Shown in pieces: positions 10,096 through 20,814 of a stretch of 64,000 nt of DNA. Numbering within the stretch: position 1 is the first letter of the stretch; each line of letters starts with the position of its first letter. The notes below the pieces were generated by a model. It searched no databases and was not told the origin of the DNA. It saw only the letters and a list, made by a program, of their open reading frames with translations. Made by a program: the position numbers and the translations under genes. Origin of the DNA: Portunus trituberculatus (Eukaryota > Arthropoda > Malacostraca > Decapoda > Portunidae); NCBI RefSeq assembly GCF_017591435.1, contig NC_059304.1, positions 31,692,703 through 31,756,702 on the forward strand, given 5' to 3'.

Positions 10096-10510
10096 TGTTT
10101 GTGCCTTTGTGCCTTACAGAGTAAACTTTAGAAAATAAGTGAGTGACAGTGACACTTTTATATAGTGAAAAAAAAAAAAAAATATATAAACTCTGAAAAT
10201 GTATAGAAAAAAGAACTAGCATTTATATTTATTATATAGAAAATAAGTGTGACAGTGACACATTATTATATAAGTGTAAATATTATTATGTTATTTTAGT
10301 GTACGAGTGTTTTTTCTGTTTGTGCCTTTGTGCCTTACAGAGTAAACAGTGTAAATAATTATCATTATGTTATTGTAGTGTAAGAGTGTTTATTATTACG
10401 GCTAGAAAATAAGTGAGTGACAGTGACACTTTTTTATATTGAAAATACGAAAAAATATATATAAACTCTGAAAATGTATAGAAAAAAAAGAACTAGTATT
10501 TATTATAACT
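10096..10510. repeat. Imperfect tandem duplication after the piggyBac gene
   Basis: Two units begin with the same TGTTTGTGCCTTTGTGCC word, at 10096 and 10318. Both contain AAAATAAGTGAGTGACAGTG, a short A run and AACTCTGAAAATGTATAG. The block order differs between the units, so the duplication was followed by rearrangement. It lies in the expected 3' untranslated part of the element. Confidence 0.6.
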
Positions 10511-10970
10511 TTATTTATTTTGTGTAACTCCCACACTCCACTGTAGGGCATAAATCCACTCTGGTTTGGTATGTGAACCACATATCTGGGGCTGCGGGGT
10601 GGGGCGGGGCAGTTGTGTCATCCATAGATGGCAGCTCAAGGCGGAGCAGTGGCCCAAGCCAGCCCACCCACGCGAACACCTCACTGCTCTAGGCTCGCGA
10701 CCATGACCACTTCCACTCGTCATATCTCATCAACTAGAGCATATACAGAGCTGAGTGAGGTGTCATCTTGAGGAGGAGGCATGGCCAGTGAGTACAAAAC
10801 CAAATTGAAGTTCATAGGTTAAGCAGTTTAGTCATACGGATAAAGTGAAAACAGGTGATTTCTTGGATAATCAGCAAAATCGCCTGGACTGAGAGAGTGA
10901 CTGTGGGAGATGGGCCCGGGCAGGGTGAGAGTTTTTGACGCTACCACCCGGATCGGAGGGGTTAACCATG
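10511..10970. other. Unassigned stretch
   Basis: I see no domain, TIR or repeat copy here. The minus-strand frame at 10511-10723 has no recognisable features. Confidence 0.3.
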
Positions 10971-11064
10971 CCACATTTATACTTCTTGATTATCTCCAGC
11001 TTCGTTTCCATAGAAAGCATCCTCTTCTTCTTTCCTTGAACATCAGCAACATTCTTAGGACCCA
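10971..11064 (-). pseudogene. Tigger-type transposase N-terminal fragment (element I)
   Basis: The minus strand reads MGPKNVADVQGKKKRMLSME followed by TKLEIIKKYKCGM. This is the start of a CENP-B-like helix-turn-helix. Similarity ends abruptly after about 30 residues and unrelated sequence follows (10871-10970). It belongs to an element whose end lies at 11425. Confidence 0.6.
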
Positions 11065-11157
11065 TGGCTGTTGAATAAAGCAACACAAAAACTGAACAGT
11101 AGCGAATGCCGTAATGAAATACTGGTGGGATGGATACCAACAAAACATATGATTGAC

Positions 11158-11256
11158 GCATGATGAGAAAGATTCAGCCAGTAGGAGAGCAGGATCACAG
11201 TACTGAGCATGATGGGAAAGATTCTGACCAATAAGAGAGCAGGATCTTATGGCGTG
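11158..11256. repeat. 50-bp tandem duplication
   Basis: Two adjacent units (11158-11207 and 11209-11256) share GCATGATG.GAAAGATTC and AGAGAGCAGGATC words. They lie upstream of the Tigger-type HTH fragment on the minus strand. Confidence 0.55.
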
Positions 11257-11339
11257 TTTATGGCGCAAATTTTAAATTTTTCTGTGCACGGGAATTTCAT
11301 GTTTTGTTTCTTATCTTTTTTATACTGGATAATTTTTCA

Positions 11340-11425
11340 TAAAATGAGGCGAAAAAATCTTCACATATCATTTCGTGAAATGAAATTTTCGTATACAGAA
11401 GCTTTCGTATCTAGAGATACCACTG
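11340..11425 (-). mobile_element. Terminal repeat end of element I
   Basis: The sequence ends CGTATCTAGAGATACCACTG directly before TA (11426-11427). Read on the minus strand it begins CAGTGGTATC, a pogo/Tigger-type terminus. The next element starts immediately after the same TA, so the two share one target dinucleotide. Confidence 0.55.
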
Positions 11426-11427
11426 TA

Positions 11428-12311
11428 CAGGCAACCCCTGCTTAACGAAGGTTCACACAACAAAATTTCGCTACAACGAAGGTTTCCTTTTACTACCATC
11501 TGCTTGTTTAACAAACGCCAAACTCGCTTTTACAAAATCTTATCTCAGTAATTTTTTTCAAGTTTGAAAGCCCCGCAGTCTCACGCAAGCCAACAGGCTT
11601 TTGAATACACCAGCGCCTTTTGTGGACAACACGCACACCTAGTTCAAAACAATAACAGCGTCAGCAGCAGCTCGTCTTCCCTCGCTCTACATGCCACCAG
11701 AATGCCTTGCAATGTCGCCCAAGAAGACCAGGAAGTCTCTTACTCTTGAAGTGAAGCTGGATATGATTCACAGACACAAGAGAGGTGAGAAAACTAATAG
11801 CATTGCTTGCCAACATGGCTAAACTCCATCTACTGTCTACCATTTTCAAGTCAGCAGACTCTATTAAGAAGGCTGGTGAGATCATATCTTCCTTGCAAGC
11901 TAAAACTTGTGACTCTGCAATGAATAAAATTGAAAGCCTTGTGGAAATGCGGTACATAGGTTTTGTATGCGGTACAATGATGCGCCCTTTGTTTACATTC
12001 CACAGGTTGCCAGCTAGCATATATCCCTCTCCACTCTCCCTCCCTTCATAAATTTAAGATCATCATCATTATAAAGTTACTTGCATACATACATTAGTGT
12101 ACATTATAATGACTTAGTCTTAAATTAAAATGCTTAAATATTTAACTTCATAATTTTTACTTTCATTAAACCTTTTACTGTACTATGATGCACTCTCGCT
12201 TTGTTTACTCTCAATGGAAGCTCAAGTCAAGGGTTAAACTTGTTATAATTGGTTCGCTTAACGAAGGGTTTTTAGGATTCCTACTTTACCCGTTCGTTAA
12301 GCGGGGGTTGC

Positions 12312-12314
<3 letters not shown>
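11428..12314 (+). mobile_element. Tigger-A nonautonomous element, copy A
   Basis: The 887-bp element starts CAGGCAACCCCTGCTTAACG and ends in the inverse, CGTTAAGCGGGGGTTGCCTG. It has TA at 11426-11427 on the left and a (TA)n tract on the right. These are the TIR and TA target signatures of pogo/Tigger transposons. It keeps only a broken N-terminal DNA-binding domain (11712-11950). Close relatives are 12421-13320, 13848-14903 (inverted) and the fragment at 3340-3532. Confidence 0.8.
11712..11950 (+). pseudogene. Tigger-A transposase N-terminal fragment
   Basis: From the ATG at 11712 the frame reads MSPKKTRKSLTLEVKLDMIH, the first helices of the CENP-B-N domain. A stop follows near 11820 (after ACQHG). 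Similarity continues (STIFKSADSIKKAGEI) but in a shifted or interrupted frame to about 11950. No second HTH and no DDE domain remain, so the element depends on a transposase made elsewhere. Confidence 0.65.

Positions 12315-12393
<79 letters not shown>
12315..12393. repeat. (TA)n microsatellite between Tigger-A copies A and B
   Basis: The TA tract of about 79 bases starts at the TIR of copy A. A short (TACA)/(CA) stretch then leads to the TIR of copy B at 12421. Confidence 0.95.
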
Positions 12394-12397
<4 letters not shown>

Positions 12398-12420
12398 ACA
12401 TACATACACACACATATATA

Positions 12421-13320
12421 CAGGCAACCCCCGTTTAATGAACATTCACACAACAAAATTTTGCTGCGATGAACGTTTCCTTTTACTACCATCTGCTTGT
12501 ATAACGAACACCAAACTCGCTTTAACAAAATTTCATCTAAGTAATTATTCCAAGTTTGAAACCCCACGCCATATCACGCAAGCCGACAGGGTTTTGAATA
12601 CACCAGCGCCTCTCGTGGACAAAACACACACCACTCACTCCCCCTAATTCAAAGCACTAACAGCGTCAGCAGCAGCTCGTCTTCCCTTGCTCAGCGTGCC
12701 ACCAAAACGCCCTGCAATGTCGCCTACTGTTGCTAAGAAGACCAGGAAGTCTCTTACTCTTGAAGTGAAGATATTATTCATAGACACAAGAGAGGCAAGA
12801 AAACTAATAACATTGCTCGCCACCATGGCTAGACTCCATCTACTGTTTCTACTATTTTCAAGTCAGCAGACTTAATTAAGAAGGCTGGTGAGACCATATC
12901 TTCCTTGCATGCTAAAAGAACCACCTGAACTCGTGACTCTACTATGGATAAAATGGAAAGCCTTGTGGAAATGTGGTACACAAGTTTGGATGGGATACAT
13001 TTGTTTACATTCCACAGGTTGCCGGCTAGTGTCTTTCCCTCTCCACTTTCCCTCCCTTCATAAATTCAAGATCATCAACATTATGAAATAACTTACATAC
13101 ATACATTAGTGTAAATTATACCTAATGACTTATGTTTAACTTCATAATTCTTACTTTCATTAAACCTTTCACTGTTCTCTGGTGCACACTCGCTTTGTTT
13201 ACTCTCAATGGAAGGTTAAGTCAGTGGTTTAACTTTTTATAATTGGTTTCTTAATGAAAATTCGTTCGCTTAACGGACTGTTCTTTTATGAATGTAACCT
13301 ATTCTTTAAGTGGGAGTTGC
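12421..13320 (+). mobile_element. Tigger-A nonautonomous element, copy B
   Basis: It starts CAGGCAACCCCCGTTTAATG after TATA and ends TTTAAGTGGGAGTTGC against a (TA)n tract, with the last three TIR bases lost. It is about 900 bp with the same internal order as copy A. Orientation is the same as copy A. Confidence 0.78.
12717..12960 (+). pseudogene. Tigger-A transposase N-terminal fragment
   Basis: The ATG at 12717 opens MSPTVAKKTRKSLTLEVK, the start of the CENP-B-like HTH. An indel then shifts the frame, and similarity to copy A persists at the DNA level to about 12960. Catalytic domains are absent. Confidence 0.6.
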
Positions 13321-13347
13321 ATATATATATATATATATATATATATA
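13321..13347. repeat. (TA)n microsatellite between copy B and element C
   Basis: This short TA tract of about 27 bases lies between two TIR ends. Confidence 0.9.
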
Positions 13348-13775
13348 CAGTCAACCCTCGGCTATCGCAACTTCAGCTATCGCGTTTTATTGCTATCACG
13401 CACCCATGAAAAGCTGCTAAAATTTCATTATTGCGACCTCAGATGCCTGCTATCGCGTGCCCAGCCATGACGTCATGGGATATCTGAGCGCTCATTGGCC
13501 AAAACTGCCTTCCTGCCAAGATGAAATGCAGTCTCTGTACAGTAAATACAATGAGCTGATGTAATTTTTTTATTATGTTATAACCTTGACATGTTTTAAT
13601 TGGTACCAATGGATTATACAGTAATTAAAAAAAGGTAAAAATGAGGGATATTAAGAGTAAAATTTGTGGTTGCGGTACCAATAACAATTTTCACCATTAC
13701 TTGTTCAATTCAGGTATCGCGTTTTCGGCCATAGCGTGGCTATTTCTGCCCCAATTAGGCCCGATAGCTGAGAGT

Positions 13776-13785
<10 letters not shown>
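13348..13785. mobile_element. Pogo/Tigger-type MITE, element C
   Basis: The left end reads CAGTCAACCCTCGGCTATCG. The right end has the related inverse CCGATAGCTGAGAGTT but has lost its last bases to the neighbouring TA tract. It is 438 bp and contains repeated TATCGCGTTTT words on both halves. No coding sequence was found. It represents a family distinct from Tigger-A. Confidence 0.65.

Positions 13786-13847
<62 letters not shown>
13786..13847. repeat. (TA)n microsatellite between elements C and D
   Basis: This TA tract of about 60 bases lies directly between two TIR termini. Confidence 0.95.
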
Positions 13848-13850
<3 letters not shown>

Positions 13851-14901
13851 GCAACCCCGTTTAACGAAGGGGTTACGTTCCTAAAAACACTTCGTTAGCG
13901 AAACTTAGTTAAGCGAACCGATTATAACAAGTATAACCCTGATTTGAACTTCCATTGAGAGTAAGCAAAGTGAGAGTGCATCATAGTACAGTAAAGGTTT
14001 AATGAAAGTAAAAATTATGAAGTTAAACATTTAGGTAGTTTAATTTAAGTCATTATAATGTACACTAATGTATGTATGTACGTAACTTTATAATGTTGAT
14101 GATCTTAACTTTATGAAGGGAGGGAAAGTGAAACGGGAAATACACTAACCGGCAACCTGTGGAATGTAAACAAAGTGCGCATCATGGTACTGCATACAAA
14201 ACTTATGTACCACATTTCCACAAGGCTTTCCATTTTATCCATTGTAGAGTCACAAGTTCTGGTGGTTCTTTTAGCTTGCAAGGAAGATGAGGTCTCACTA
14301 GCCTTCTTAATAGAGTATCTTGACTTGAAAATAGTAGACAGTAGATGGAGTCAAGCCATGGTGAGAAGCAATGTTATTAGTTTTCTGGCCTCTCTCTTGT
14401 CTGTGAATAATACCTAGCTTCACTTCGAGAATAAGACACTTCCTGGTCTTTTTAGGAACGTTAGGCCACATTGCAGGGTGTTTTGGTGGTAAGTTGAACT
14501 AAGGAAGATGAGCTGCTGGTGGCGCTGTTATGTTTTGACTGGGCAGTGAGTGGTGCGTGTGATCTTGATCTTGATGCTACAGGTGACACAGAATTTCTTC
14601 TGAGTCAGGCCTTTGTATCGGCAGAGCCTGTGTTGTCCACGAGAGGCTTGATTTTGATCTTTATTCTACAGGTGTCTCAGGATTTCTCCTGAGGCAGGCC
14701 TTAGTACCAGCAGCTCCTGATGTATTCAAAAGCCTGTCAGCTTGCATGATACAGTGGGGCTTTCAAATTTGGAAAAAAATTAGCTGGATAAAACTTCGTT
14801 AAAGCGAGTTTGGTGTTCGTTAAACGAGCAGATGGTATTAAAATGAAACCTTCATTATAGCGAAATTTCGTTGTGTGAACCTTCGTTAAATGGGGGTTGC
14901 T

Positions 14902-14903
<2 letters not shown>
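13848..14903 (-). mobile_element. Tigger-A nonautonomous element, copy D (inverted)
   Basis: This is the reverse orientation of copies A and B. It starts CAGGCAACCCCGTTTAACG and ends TTAAATGGGGGTTGCTTG, flanked by (TA)n on both sides. At 1056 bp it is longer than A and B because of an internal stretch near 14540-14720 that holds two imperfect copies of a GACACAGAATTTCTTCTGAG-like unit. Confidence 0.78.
14280..14480 (-). pseudogene. Tigger-A transposase N-terminal fragment
   Basis: On the minus strand an ATG near 14478 opens a frame reading PKKTRKCLILEVKLGIIH and then HHGLTPSTVY, the CENP-B-N HTH. In this copy the LTPSTVY turn is read through where copy A has a stop. Similarity fades after about 65 residues. 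Only the DNA-binding half remains. Confidence 0.6.

Positions 14904-14985
<82 letters not shown>
14904..14985. repeat. (TA)n microsatellite between elements D and E
   Basis: This TA tract of about 82 bases lies between the TIR ends. Confidence 0.95.
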
Positions 14986-14986
<1 letters not shown>

Positions 14987-14987
14987 A

Positions 14988-15796
14988 CAGGTTGAACCTC
15001 CCAAATCCGGCAACCACCGGTCCCTAGACTTGCCGGACCATGGAAAATTCCGAACTATAGGTGGTCCCCAAAACACCCTCTATATACTTACCCCGCATTT
15101 TACAAGTGTAGCTGTAACATTGTTTTGATATATGATAAATGTACATGAAAATATACATGCAGAAGTATATAGAAAAACACGTAAATTAATTTCAACATGG
15201 AAAATTTTTGCCTGCGCCATTATCATCTCGCCAGACACAGGGACATTACCAGCGCGCCGAAGCTTTAACCACTGTATGAGAGCACTTTCTAAATCACTGC
15301 TTTTACCCTCCTTAAGTGTTCTACGAACCTCCATGTTCTTCTTGTTCTCACACTCACTGTAAAACTTGAGAAGTTGATTTGTCTGCTTTTTTTGTATCAT
15401 AGACAGTTGATGAGCCAATGTTGTACTGTTGGCATAGGCTCCGCACTGAAACACCTTTATCTAGCTTCCTCAATAGGTCCACTTTCTGTTGCACTGATAT
15501 TGTCATATGTTTGCACTTTTTCTTTGGTTCACACAAAACACTATCACTTCCTGGTCACTTGGAAGCCATGTTTAGGGGTACATATTACAGAAAAAAAATG
15601 TTTATGCACCTGGGAGGTGGTGCTTGCAATGAGTGGCAGCGTGGTACTGATCCAAATGTGACCCAGAATGCCTGGGCTCCAAAACACAGTACAGCCGGCA
15701 AATTACTCCGGCCAATTCAAAAATTCCGGCAAACAAAAATTTTGCCAGATTACAGGTGTTGCCTGATGAAAGAATTCCAGATCAAGGAGGTTCAAC

Positions 15797-15799
<3 letters not shown>
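14988..15799 (-). mobile_element. Tigger-type element E with AACCTCC termini
   Basis: The left end is CAGGTTGAACCTCCCAAATC and the right end the inverse GATCAAGGAGGTTCAACCTG, both against TA sequence. The 812-bp element carries a minus-strand fragment of a jerky/Tigger-type transposase. The subterminal words TCCGGCA and GCCGGAC recur on both halves, which suggests transposase binding repeats. Confidence 0.78.
15180..15568 (-). pseudogene. Jerky/Tigger-type transposase, DNA-binding half
   Basis: The minus strand begins MASK, a stop, and then CEPKKKCKHMTISVQQKVDL. The first HTH follows (VRSLCQQYNIGSSTVYD). A frameshift near 15410 leads to the second, CENP-B-type HTH (SSDLESALIQWLKLRRAG, VPVSGEMIMAQAKIFH). 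Both DNA-binding helices are thus present, but nothing of the DDE catalytic domain. One stop and one frameshift break the frame. Confidence 0.72.

Positions 15800-15872
<73 letters not shown>
15800..15872. repeat. (TA)n microsatellite between elements E and F
   Basis: This TA tract of about 73 bases lies directly between the TIR ends. Confidence 0.95.
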
Positions 15873-15874
<2 letters not shown>

Positions 15875-16175
15875 AGTGTTCCCTCGCTATTTCGCGGTTC
15901 GACTTTCGCGGCTTCACTGTTTCGCTTTTTTTATACATACTCATAGATACGTTCTGCAGTGTTTTCGCTATTTCACCGGGTCTGTGGCGTCACTTGTTAA
16001 TGCTGTAAGTACAGTAATTCCGTAAGTTGGTGTGTAATAACGACGAGAATGTACGTAAAGCACAGTGTGTACATGTATTGTTCGTATACATATGCAGCCT
16101 CACCCAACATCTTCCCTTGTCGTATCCAAGGCCCATAGAATAGAAGGTCAACCTTATGTGCAGCTCTAAGGAGAT

Positions 16176-16210
16176 GAACCTGCTGACGTCATAGTGACGT
16201 CAGCAGGTTC
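16176..16210. promoter_or_regulatory. Twin CRE-like palindrome
   Basis: Two 16-base arms are separated by 3 bases. Each arm contains the full CREB/ATF consensus TGACGTCA (16184-16191 and 16195-16202). It may be a regulatory site of element F, but no expression evidence is available. Confidence 0.45.
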
Positions 16211-16372
16211 ACCAACAGGGGAGCTTCCTCCCAGGACATGTCTTTTTCGCATGGAAACCTCACGCTCTCCCTCTGTACGCTGAGCAAATCATACTTACCT
16301 GGCACAGGAGACAAGTTTTGTGAAGTCTTTTCTGCCTCCTATTATTGCCTCACACCCTCTGCTTGCCAGCAA

Positions 16373-16511
<139 letters not shown>

Positions 16512-16560
16512 GACCATTGTATCATTATCATATTTAATGATCTCAATACTCTTGTTGTTG

Positions 16561-16567
16561 TTAATTA

Positions 16568-16622
<55 letters not shown>

Positions 16623-16672
16623 TATTAAACTTCTGCTCTTATTATTATTAATATTAATATAGTGTTGCTGTC

Positions 16673-16719
<47 letters not shown>
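16561..16719. repeat. Two (TTA)n microsatellite blocks
   Basis: TTA/ATT repeats occupy about 16567-16626 and 16672-16719 with a short degenerate spacer. Confidence 0.92.
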
Positions 16720-17260
16720 TGTATTAATTTTTACATTACATATATAACTGAGGTAATTTATATCTACACATAGTAATTGAATGGGGACTTCTCAATAACT
16801 AGACATCAGAAATTTACTTCTCAATAACTAAACATTAGAAATTTACTAATGTCAAGGTGCAAAATTACCAGGAAAAAAAAAATAATGTTTTCATTTATCA
16901 CATACTACATACTATATATTACTGATAATTAAAATAGTCACGCACTGCACAACTCGGCATTGTGACCGATGTTGGCGCGAAACAGAGAGAGAATGGGGGA
17001 GAGAGCAGCATGTGAATACCTACCAGGCAGTTTGCTAACTGAACCAACATCTCTGCTCTGACTACTTGTGAACCCGCTGATGCCACGGATGAGCATATTA
17101 GACCCATTTTGAATGCCTCGTAGGTCGACCTTCTATTCCATGGGCCTTGGTTGTATCTTGCCAGTCTCGTCCATGCTGTTGACTGTCTCCCATACTGTAT
17201 CTTAGTGTTGTGTTCGCGACAACTTTTTTTGTTTAAGTAGTGATTCGTTAAGCCCTTACA

Positions 17261-17380
17261 ATGCCGCCTAAGCCCTGTGCCCCTGCGAAACCTTCCTCTA
17301 GTGAACCCAAGAGGAAGAGGAAGATGATAACCATCAGTGAAAATGTGAAATTTTTGCATAAGATCAAAGAGGGCAAATGA
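17261..17380 (+). pseudogene. Tigger-type transposase N terminus, 39 codons (element F)
   Basis: The ATG at 17261 follows a plausible leader. The frame reads MPPKPCAPAKPSSSEPKRKR and then KMITISENVKFLHKIKEGK before TGA at 17378-17380. Basic KRKRK followed by an EVK-like helix is the usual start of Tigger/jerky HTH domains. The frame ends before the recognition helix and is followed by an AG-repeat and a LINE insertion. It is the remnant of the transposase of element F. Confidence 0.6.
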
Positions 17381-17395
17381 GTGTTACGTATCATG

Positions 17396-17414
17396 TGAGA
17401 GAGAGAGAGAGAGA
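17396..17414. repeat. (GA)n short tract
   Basis: A short GA repeat is followed by (ATTG)n, probably the 3' tail of the minus-strand LINE fragment. Confidence 0.8.
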
Positions 17415-17429
17415 TATTGATTGATTGAT

Positions 17430-17998
17430 TGATTTATTGACAAACTCATACACAAAATTGATATTTTACACTTGTAACTTACAAATATTTGTCCTAATTT
17501 TTTTTTTTTTTTTTTCTACCAGTTATATTTCATAAACAAACTCTCTTGAATATTATCACGGTCCTTATTCATATAAATGTAGCACTTCATGTATATATTC
17601 ACATAAGTTGCGTTCCTTTCCACCAGAGCCTATTAAGTTATAAAAACTGGAAAGATCTAACATATCATACTTCTGTCTCAATTGTCCAGAAAGTGTACAA
17701 TGCAACAACACATGTGCTTCACTTTCAATGACATTGTCTGGACATGAACACAGTCTGAGTTCTTTTGGTATTGCATTCCTTCTCCCAGTTTCAATTTTTA
17801 GATTATGTGACATGAAACTCAATCTACTGAAGGATTGGCGTTTATAATCAGGGATAAAATCCTTACAAGTATAAACTGAATGGACCAAAAGGTCTGGGTT
17901 AAGTTCTGTTCTATATGACACATATTTTGAGGCCGTGAAGGGTTTCTCCTGAATCCGCTGAGCTATCTGGATGAGTGGTCTTACATCTGCATTATACC
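17430..17998 (-). pseudogene. LINE C-terminal fragment (zinc-finger-like end of polymerase)
   Basis: The minus-strand frame is open from about 17998 to 17565. It contains RRNAIPKELRLCSCPDNV followed by ESEAHVLLHCTLSGQLRQ. A C-x-C then H-x-x-x-H-C pattern with the EHVLLHC-like box is typical of the C terminus of LINE polymerases after the RT. A poly-A-like run (T17 on the plus strand near 17499) and an (ATTG)n tail lie downstream on the minus strand, so this is a 5'-truncated LINE insertion inside element F. RT motifs are absent. Confidence 0.55.

Positions 17999-17999
<1 letters not shown>

Positions 18000-18041
<42 letters not shown>
18000..18041. repeat. (AG)n microsatellite
   Basis: This AG tract of about 40 bases lies at the 5' side of the minus-strand LINE fragment and mirrors the AG tract at 17396, possibly the target repeat into which the LINE inserted. 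Confidence 0.9.
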
Positions 18042-18044
<3 letters not shown>

Positions 18045-18237
18045 AATGTATACTTACTGTATAAGGTTTTATAATTAAATAGATTTAAGTAAAATACTGT
18101 ATATGTAAAGTATAAATACTGTTAACATATTTTAAACATTTTGGTACCCACATACACATACATCAAAATTCCTAGGAGCGGGTGGCAAATCCTACTTCTC
18201 AGTTTTTCACCTTTCACGATAAACGAGGGATCACTGT

Positions 18238-18404
18238 ATTTGTACCATGGATTTTTACGCTCCATACTAGAGGCCGTGCTCTCACAATGATATATACCTC
18301 TTCTCTCTGCAAAAGTCCAATGGACACTGGTGTGGTCAGGTAATGAAGGTTACGCCTTTCGGGCGAGTGTGCTGAGTTGCCAAACGCGGTTAACGTGTTA
18401 AGTT
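18238..18404. other. Spacer between element F and repeat R
   Basis: This 165-bp noncoding spacer ends with AACGCGGTTAACGTGTTAA. That could be the edge of a TTAA-flanked element, but no partner end was found. Confidence 0.25.
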
Positions 18405-18710
18405 GAGATTATAGCATCATTCGAATTAGCAAGAAAATACATTTTATTATGAAGTTTTGGTTAGAAACCATATATCTTAATTTGACAAAAAAAAATTCAC
18501 TCTAGAAGAAAACAGTGTGTTCCGTCCTGCTCAAGGCAACGGAAAGAATTGACAGAACAGTAAAAAACCAACGGAAATCATTGAAGACGACGGAAAAAGT
18601 GCTAATGTGACGCTGCTTTAAGTTCTGCCATCTAGCAATATCGAGGAATCGCTCACGCAGTAGGTTTGACTATGCTTCGGGGCAGCTCCAGATAGTAGCA
18701 GTTGTAAGAT
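18405..18710. repeat. Dispersed repeat R, copy 3
   Basis: It matches 6541-6966 over most of its length, from TTGAGATTATAGCATCATTC to GGGGCAGCTCCAGATAGTAG, with an internal deletion of about 100 bp relative to copy 1. No coding potential. Confidence 0.55.
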
Positions 18711-18712
18711 TA

Positions 18713-20692
18713 AACGAATACTTACCAAGTATGGTGTTTGATCATAATTTCACGAACATTTTAACTGCGTCACTGAGGTATTACATGAGACGATTGCCAT
18801 CCATTCTCCACGTCAGCCTTTAGAGAGTAGGTTTGAGGAAGCAGCCAAACAAAAAACCAAGATATAGCATCCTATTGGGTCGGGCGGGCAGGGCATGTAG
18901 TACCTCAGTGACGCAATTAAAATGTTCGTGAAATTATGATCAAACATCATACTTGGTAAGTATTCATTTAATCTTACAATTTCACCTCACGACATTTTAA
19001 CTGACGTCACCACGGTACTCCATGAGAGCTTTAGAGTGATTTCTCAAACCACAAGCAAAAACCATAAGCCCTAAAGAAATCAAAGCCTGAATCAGGCTAC
19101 AAAGGAACAAGCAAAAAATAGAATCCATGATACCAACCAAAAAAATTTATTTGTCTGAACTGCCCAAGAGTAGAGGCAGAAAGGGTAAGGCAAAACAGTC
19201 ACAAAACAGGAGACATGTACACATAACCAAAGGACTGGAAGAAAACAAATTTGTGACACAAAAACACAGAGGCCCTATCCTGGGAATAATTACACAATAC
19301 AGAAGAAGTATGACAAAAACCTATTATACATAAAGTCAGCCCAAACAAAACATGACAAATAAACCCAGAGACATGTGACAAAAAATTCAATGCATAGTGA
19401 AAAAACCCAGAATCCAAGAACAAAAGACCACACAGGGTCCACCAGCAAATACATATTAAAAAGTAAACCAAGAACCAGAAGGCACAATCACGTGTAGACA
19501 CACAAGCACATAAGAAATGGAAGTTATGAAAGAACTGCACTTGCAAAAAGGTTGGATTGTCTCGGTAGAATTTCACAAAAGTGGACTCCCTAGCCCATCC
19601 CACAGCAGAAACAATAATGGCCAGAGGAAGCTTAAGGGTGGCTTTGCTGGACGAGGCAGACCTCGTGGAATGAGGGGAAAAAAATAGATAGATCAACACC
19701 TGCAGCTCGAATAATATCTTGCGTCCAACAGCTCAAGGTGCCCTGGGAAGCTAATCTTGTAGGTGGTTTAGTAGTAATGAAGAACCTAGTGATCAATCCC
19801 CATGAAGACTTGGTTCTCTCTAGGTAGTCAGTAATGGCTGTGTAAACACAAATGGAAATATCTGGGGTGTAAGCATCAAAATTTATCTCAGACAAATGAT
19901 CACCTGGCCTTGAAGTCTTCAAGTGACACGGGAGGCAGAAACATACATATTCCTAATGTCAAGGAGGTGTAAAGCTTCGCCACGTTGGCCAGATGTCAGT
20001 AGCATTATGATTACCAGCTTCCTGGACAATTGAATAGGAGATAAAGCATTGTTGGGACCTAGCTTCTGTAAATGCCTGAAAATTAAATCCGGATCCCAGG
20101 TGGTACGACACCGTGACAAAGAAGGTCTCTCCAGGAAAACTCCTTTCAAAAACCTGCTGACTAGCGGATGCTGTTCTGCAGGCTGACCTTGGACCGAGGC
20201 GATGGCAGAAACAGCAGACTGAATGCTATTCATGGAACTATAACTGCGCCCTTGTCCCTTCCGAAATTACTCAAGTCATAAAAAACACCAGGTTCGCAAC
20301 GGCCACAGAAAAGAAATAAAGCAATCTGAGGTAACTTAAAGTAGGCCGAGCTCGAAGGAGCACAGAGGAAAACAACCATGGTCGTGATAAGAAACCAGAA
20401 CATGATCCAAGCAACTTTCCATCATGGTTTCCAGGATCCGAGGGCTACATAAACATATGTGCAATGATCCGAGGATCATGCCTTCACCAAAGTGCGCAAA
20501 TAAAAAAGGGGTGAAACCTACCAGGTGAAACTCTGAGGAGAATGCTGGTGAGAACAGCACCACGTAGAGCAGGAAGCTGCTGAGAGCAGTGTGCTGGGCG
20601 GGGTGTGGAAGCGAACTGTCATGGGGAATGGATGGCAATCGTCTCATGGAGTACCGTGGTTAAGTCAATTAAAATGTCGTGAGGTGAAATTC
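18713..20692 (-). mobile_element. Second DIRS-type element with paired inverted repeats
   Basis: Two inverted-repeat pairs frame this element. The first pair is 18713-18788 with about 18905-18980, a hairpin whose arms contain CATAATTTCACGAACATTTTA. The second pair is 18979-19028 with 20643-20692, sharing TTTCACCTCACGACATTTTA. A further match links 18789-18815 to about 20616-20648. Inverted termini and an internal complementary region are known for DIRS elements, and the interior encodes a tyrosine recombinase on the minus strand. RT and RNase H are missing, so this is a deletion derivative or a rearranged copy. Confidence 0.62.
19555..20233 (-). pseudogene. DIRS/Ngaro-like tyrosine recombinase (broken)
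   Basis: The minus strand first reads HPLVSRFLKGVFLERPSLSR then TTWDPDLIFRHLQKLG and KLVIIMLLTSGQRGEALHLL. TSGQRGEAL holds the first catalytic Arg. A shifted frame continues with RPGDHLSEINFDAYTP and SCWTQDIIRAAGVDLSIF. A third frame carries the H-x-x-R box SPHSTRSASSSKA (near 19645-19680) and the Tyr region STFVKFYRDNP (near 19565). The signature residues are therefore present but spread over three frames. The sequence type differs from the recombinase at 542-1587, so two distinct lineages are represented. Confidence 0.72.
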
Positions 20693-20814
20693 CGGATAAT
20701 GGCGAATACTGTATAAGAAATAAATAGAAATTTTTTTTATTTACCTTTCAGTCACCATGTATTCTATCAGATGATGTCCTTCCTGAGGCTAAGTGACAGT
20801 AGGGCTTTTAACCT

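Noticed and set aside
16919..17359. Minus-strand frame of 146 codons
   Set aside because: It is antisense to the recognisable transposase start at 17261 and has no domain.
18238..18404. Possible piggyBac end at AACGCGGTTAACGTGTTAA
   Set aside because: No matching inverse end with a second TTAA was found, so it stays an unassigned spacer.
20336..20647. Minus-strand frame of 103 codons within the second DIRS element
   Set aside because: It lies in the noncoding 5' part, is not similar to RT or RNase H, and overlaps inverted-repeat sequence.
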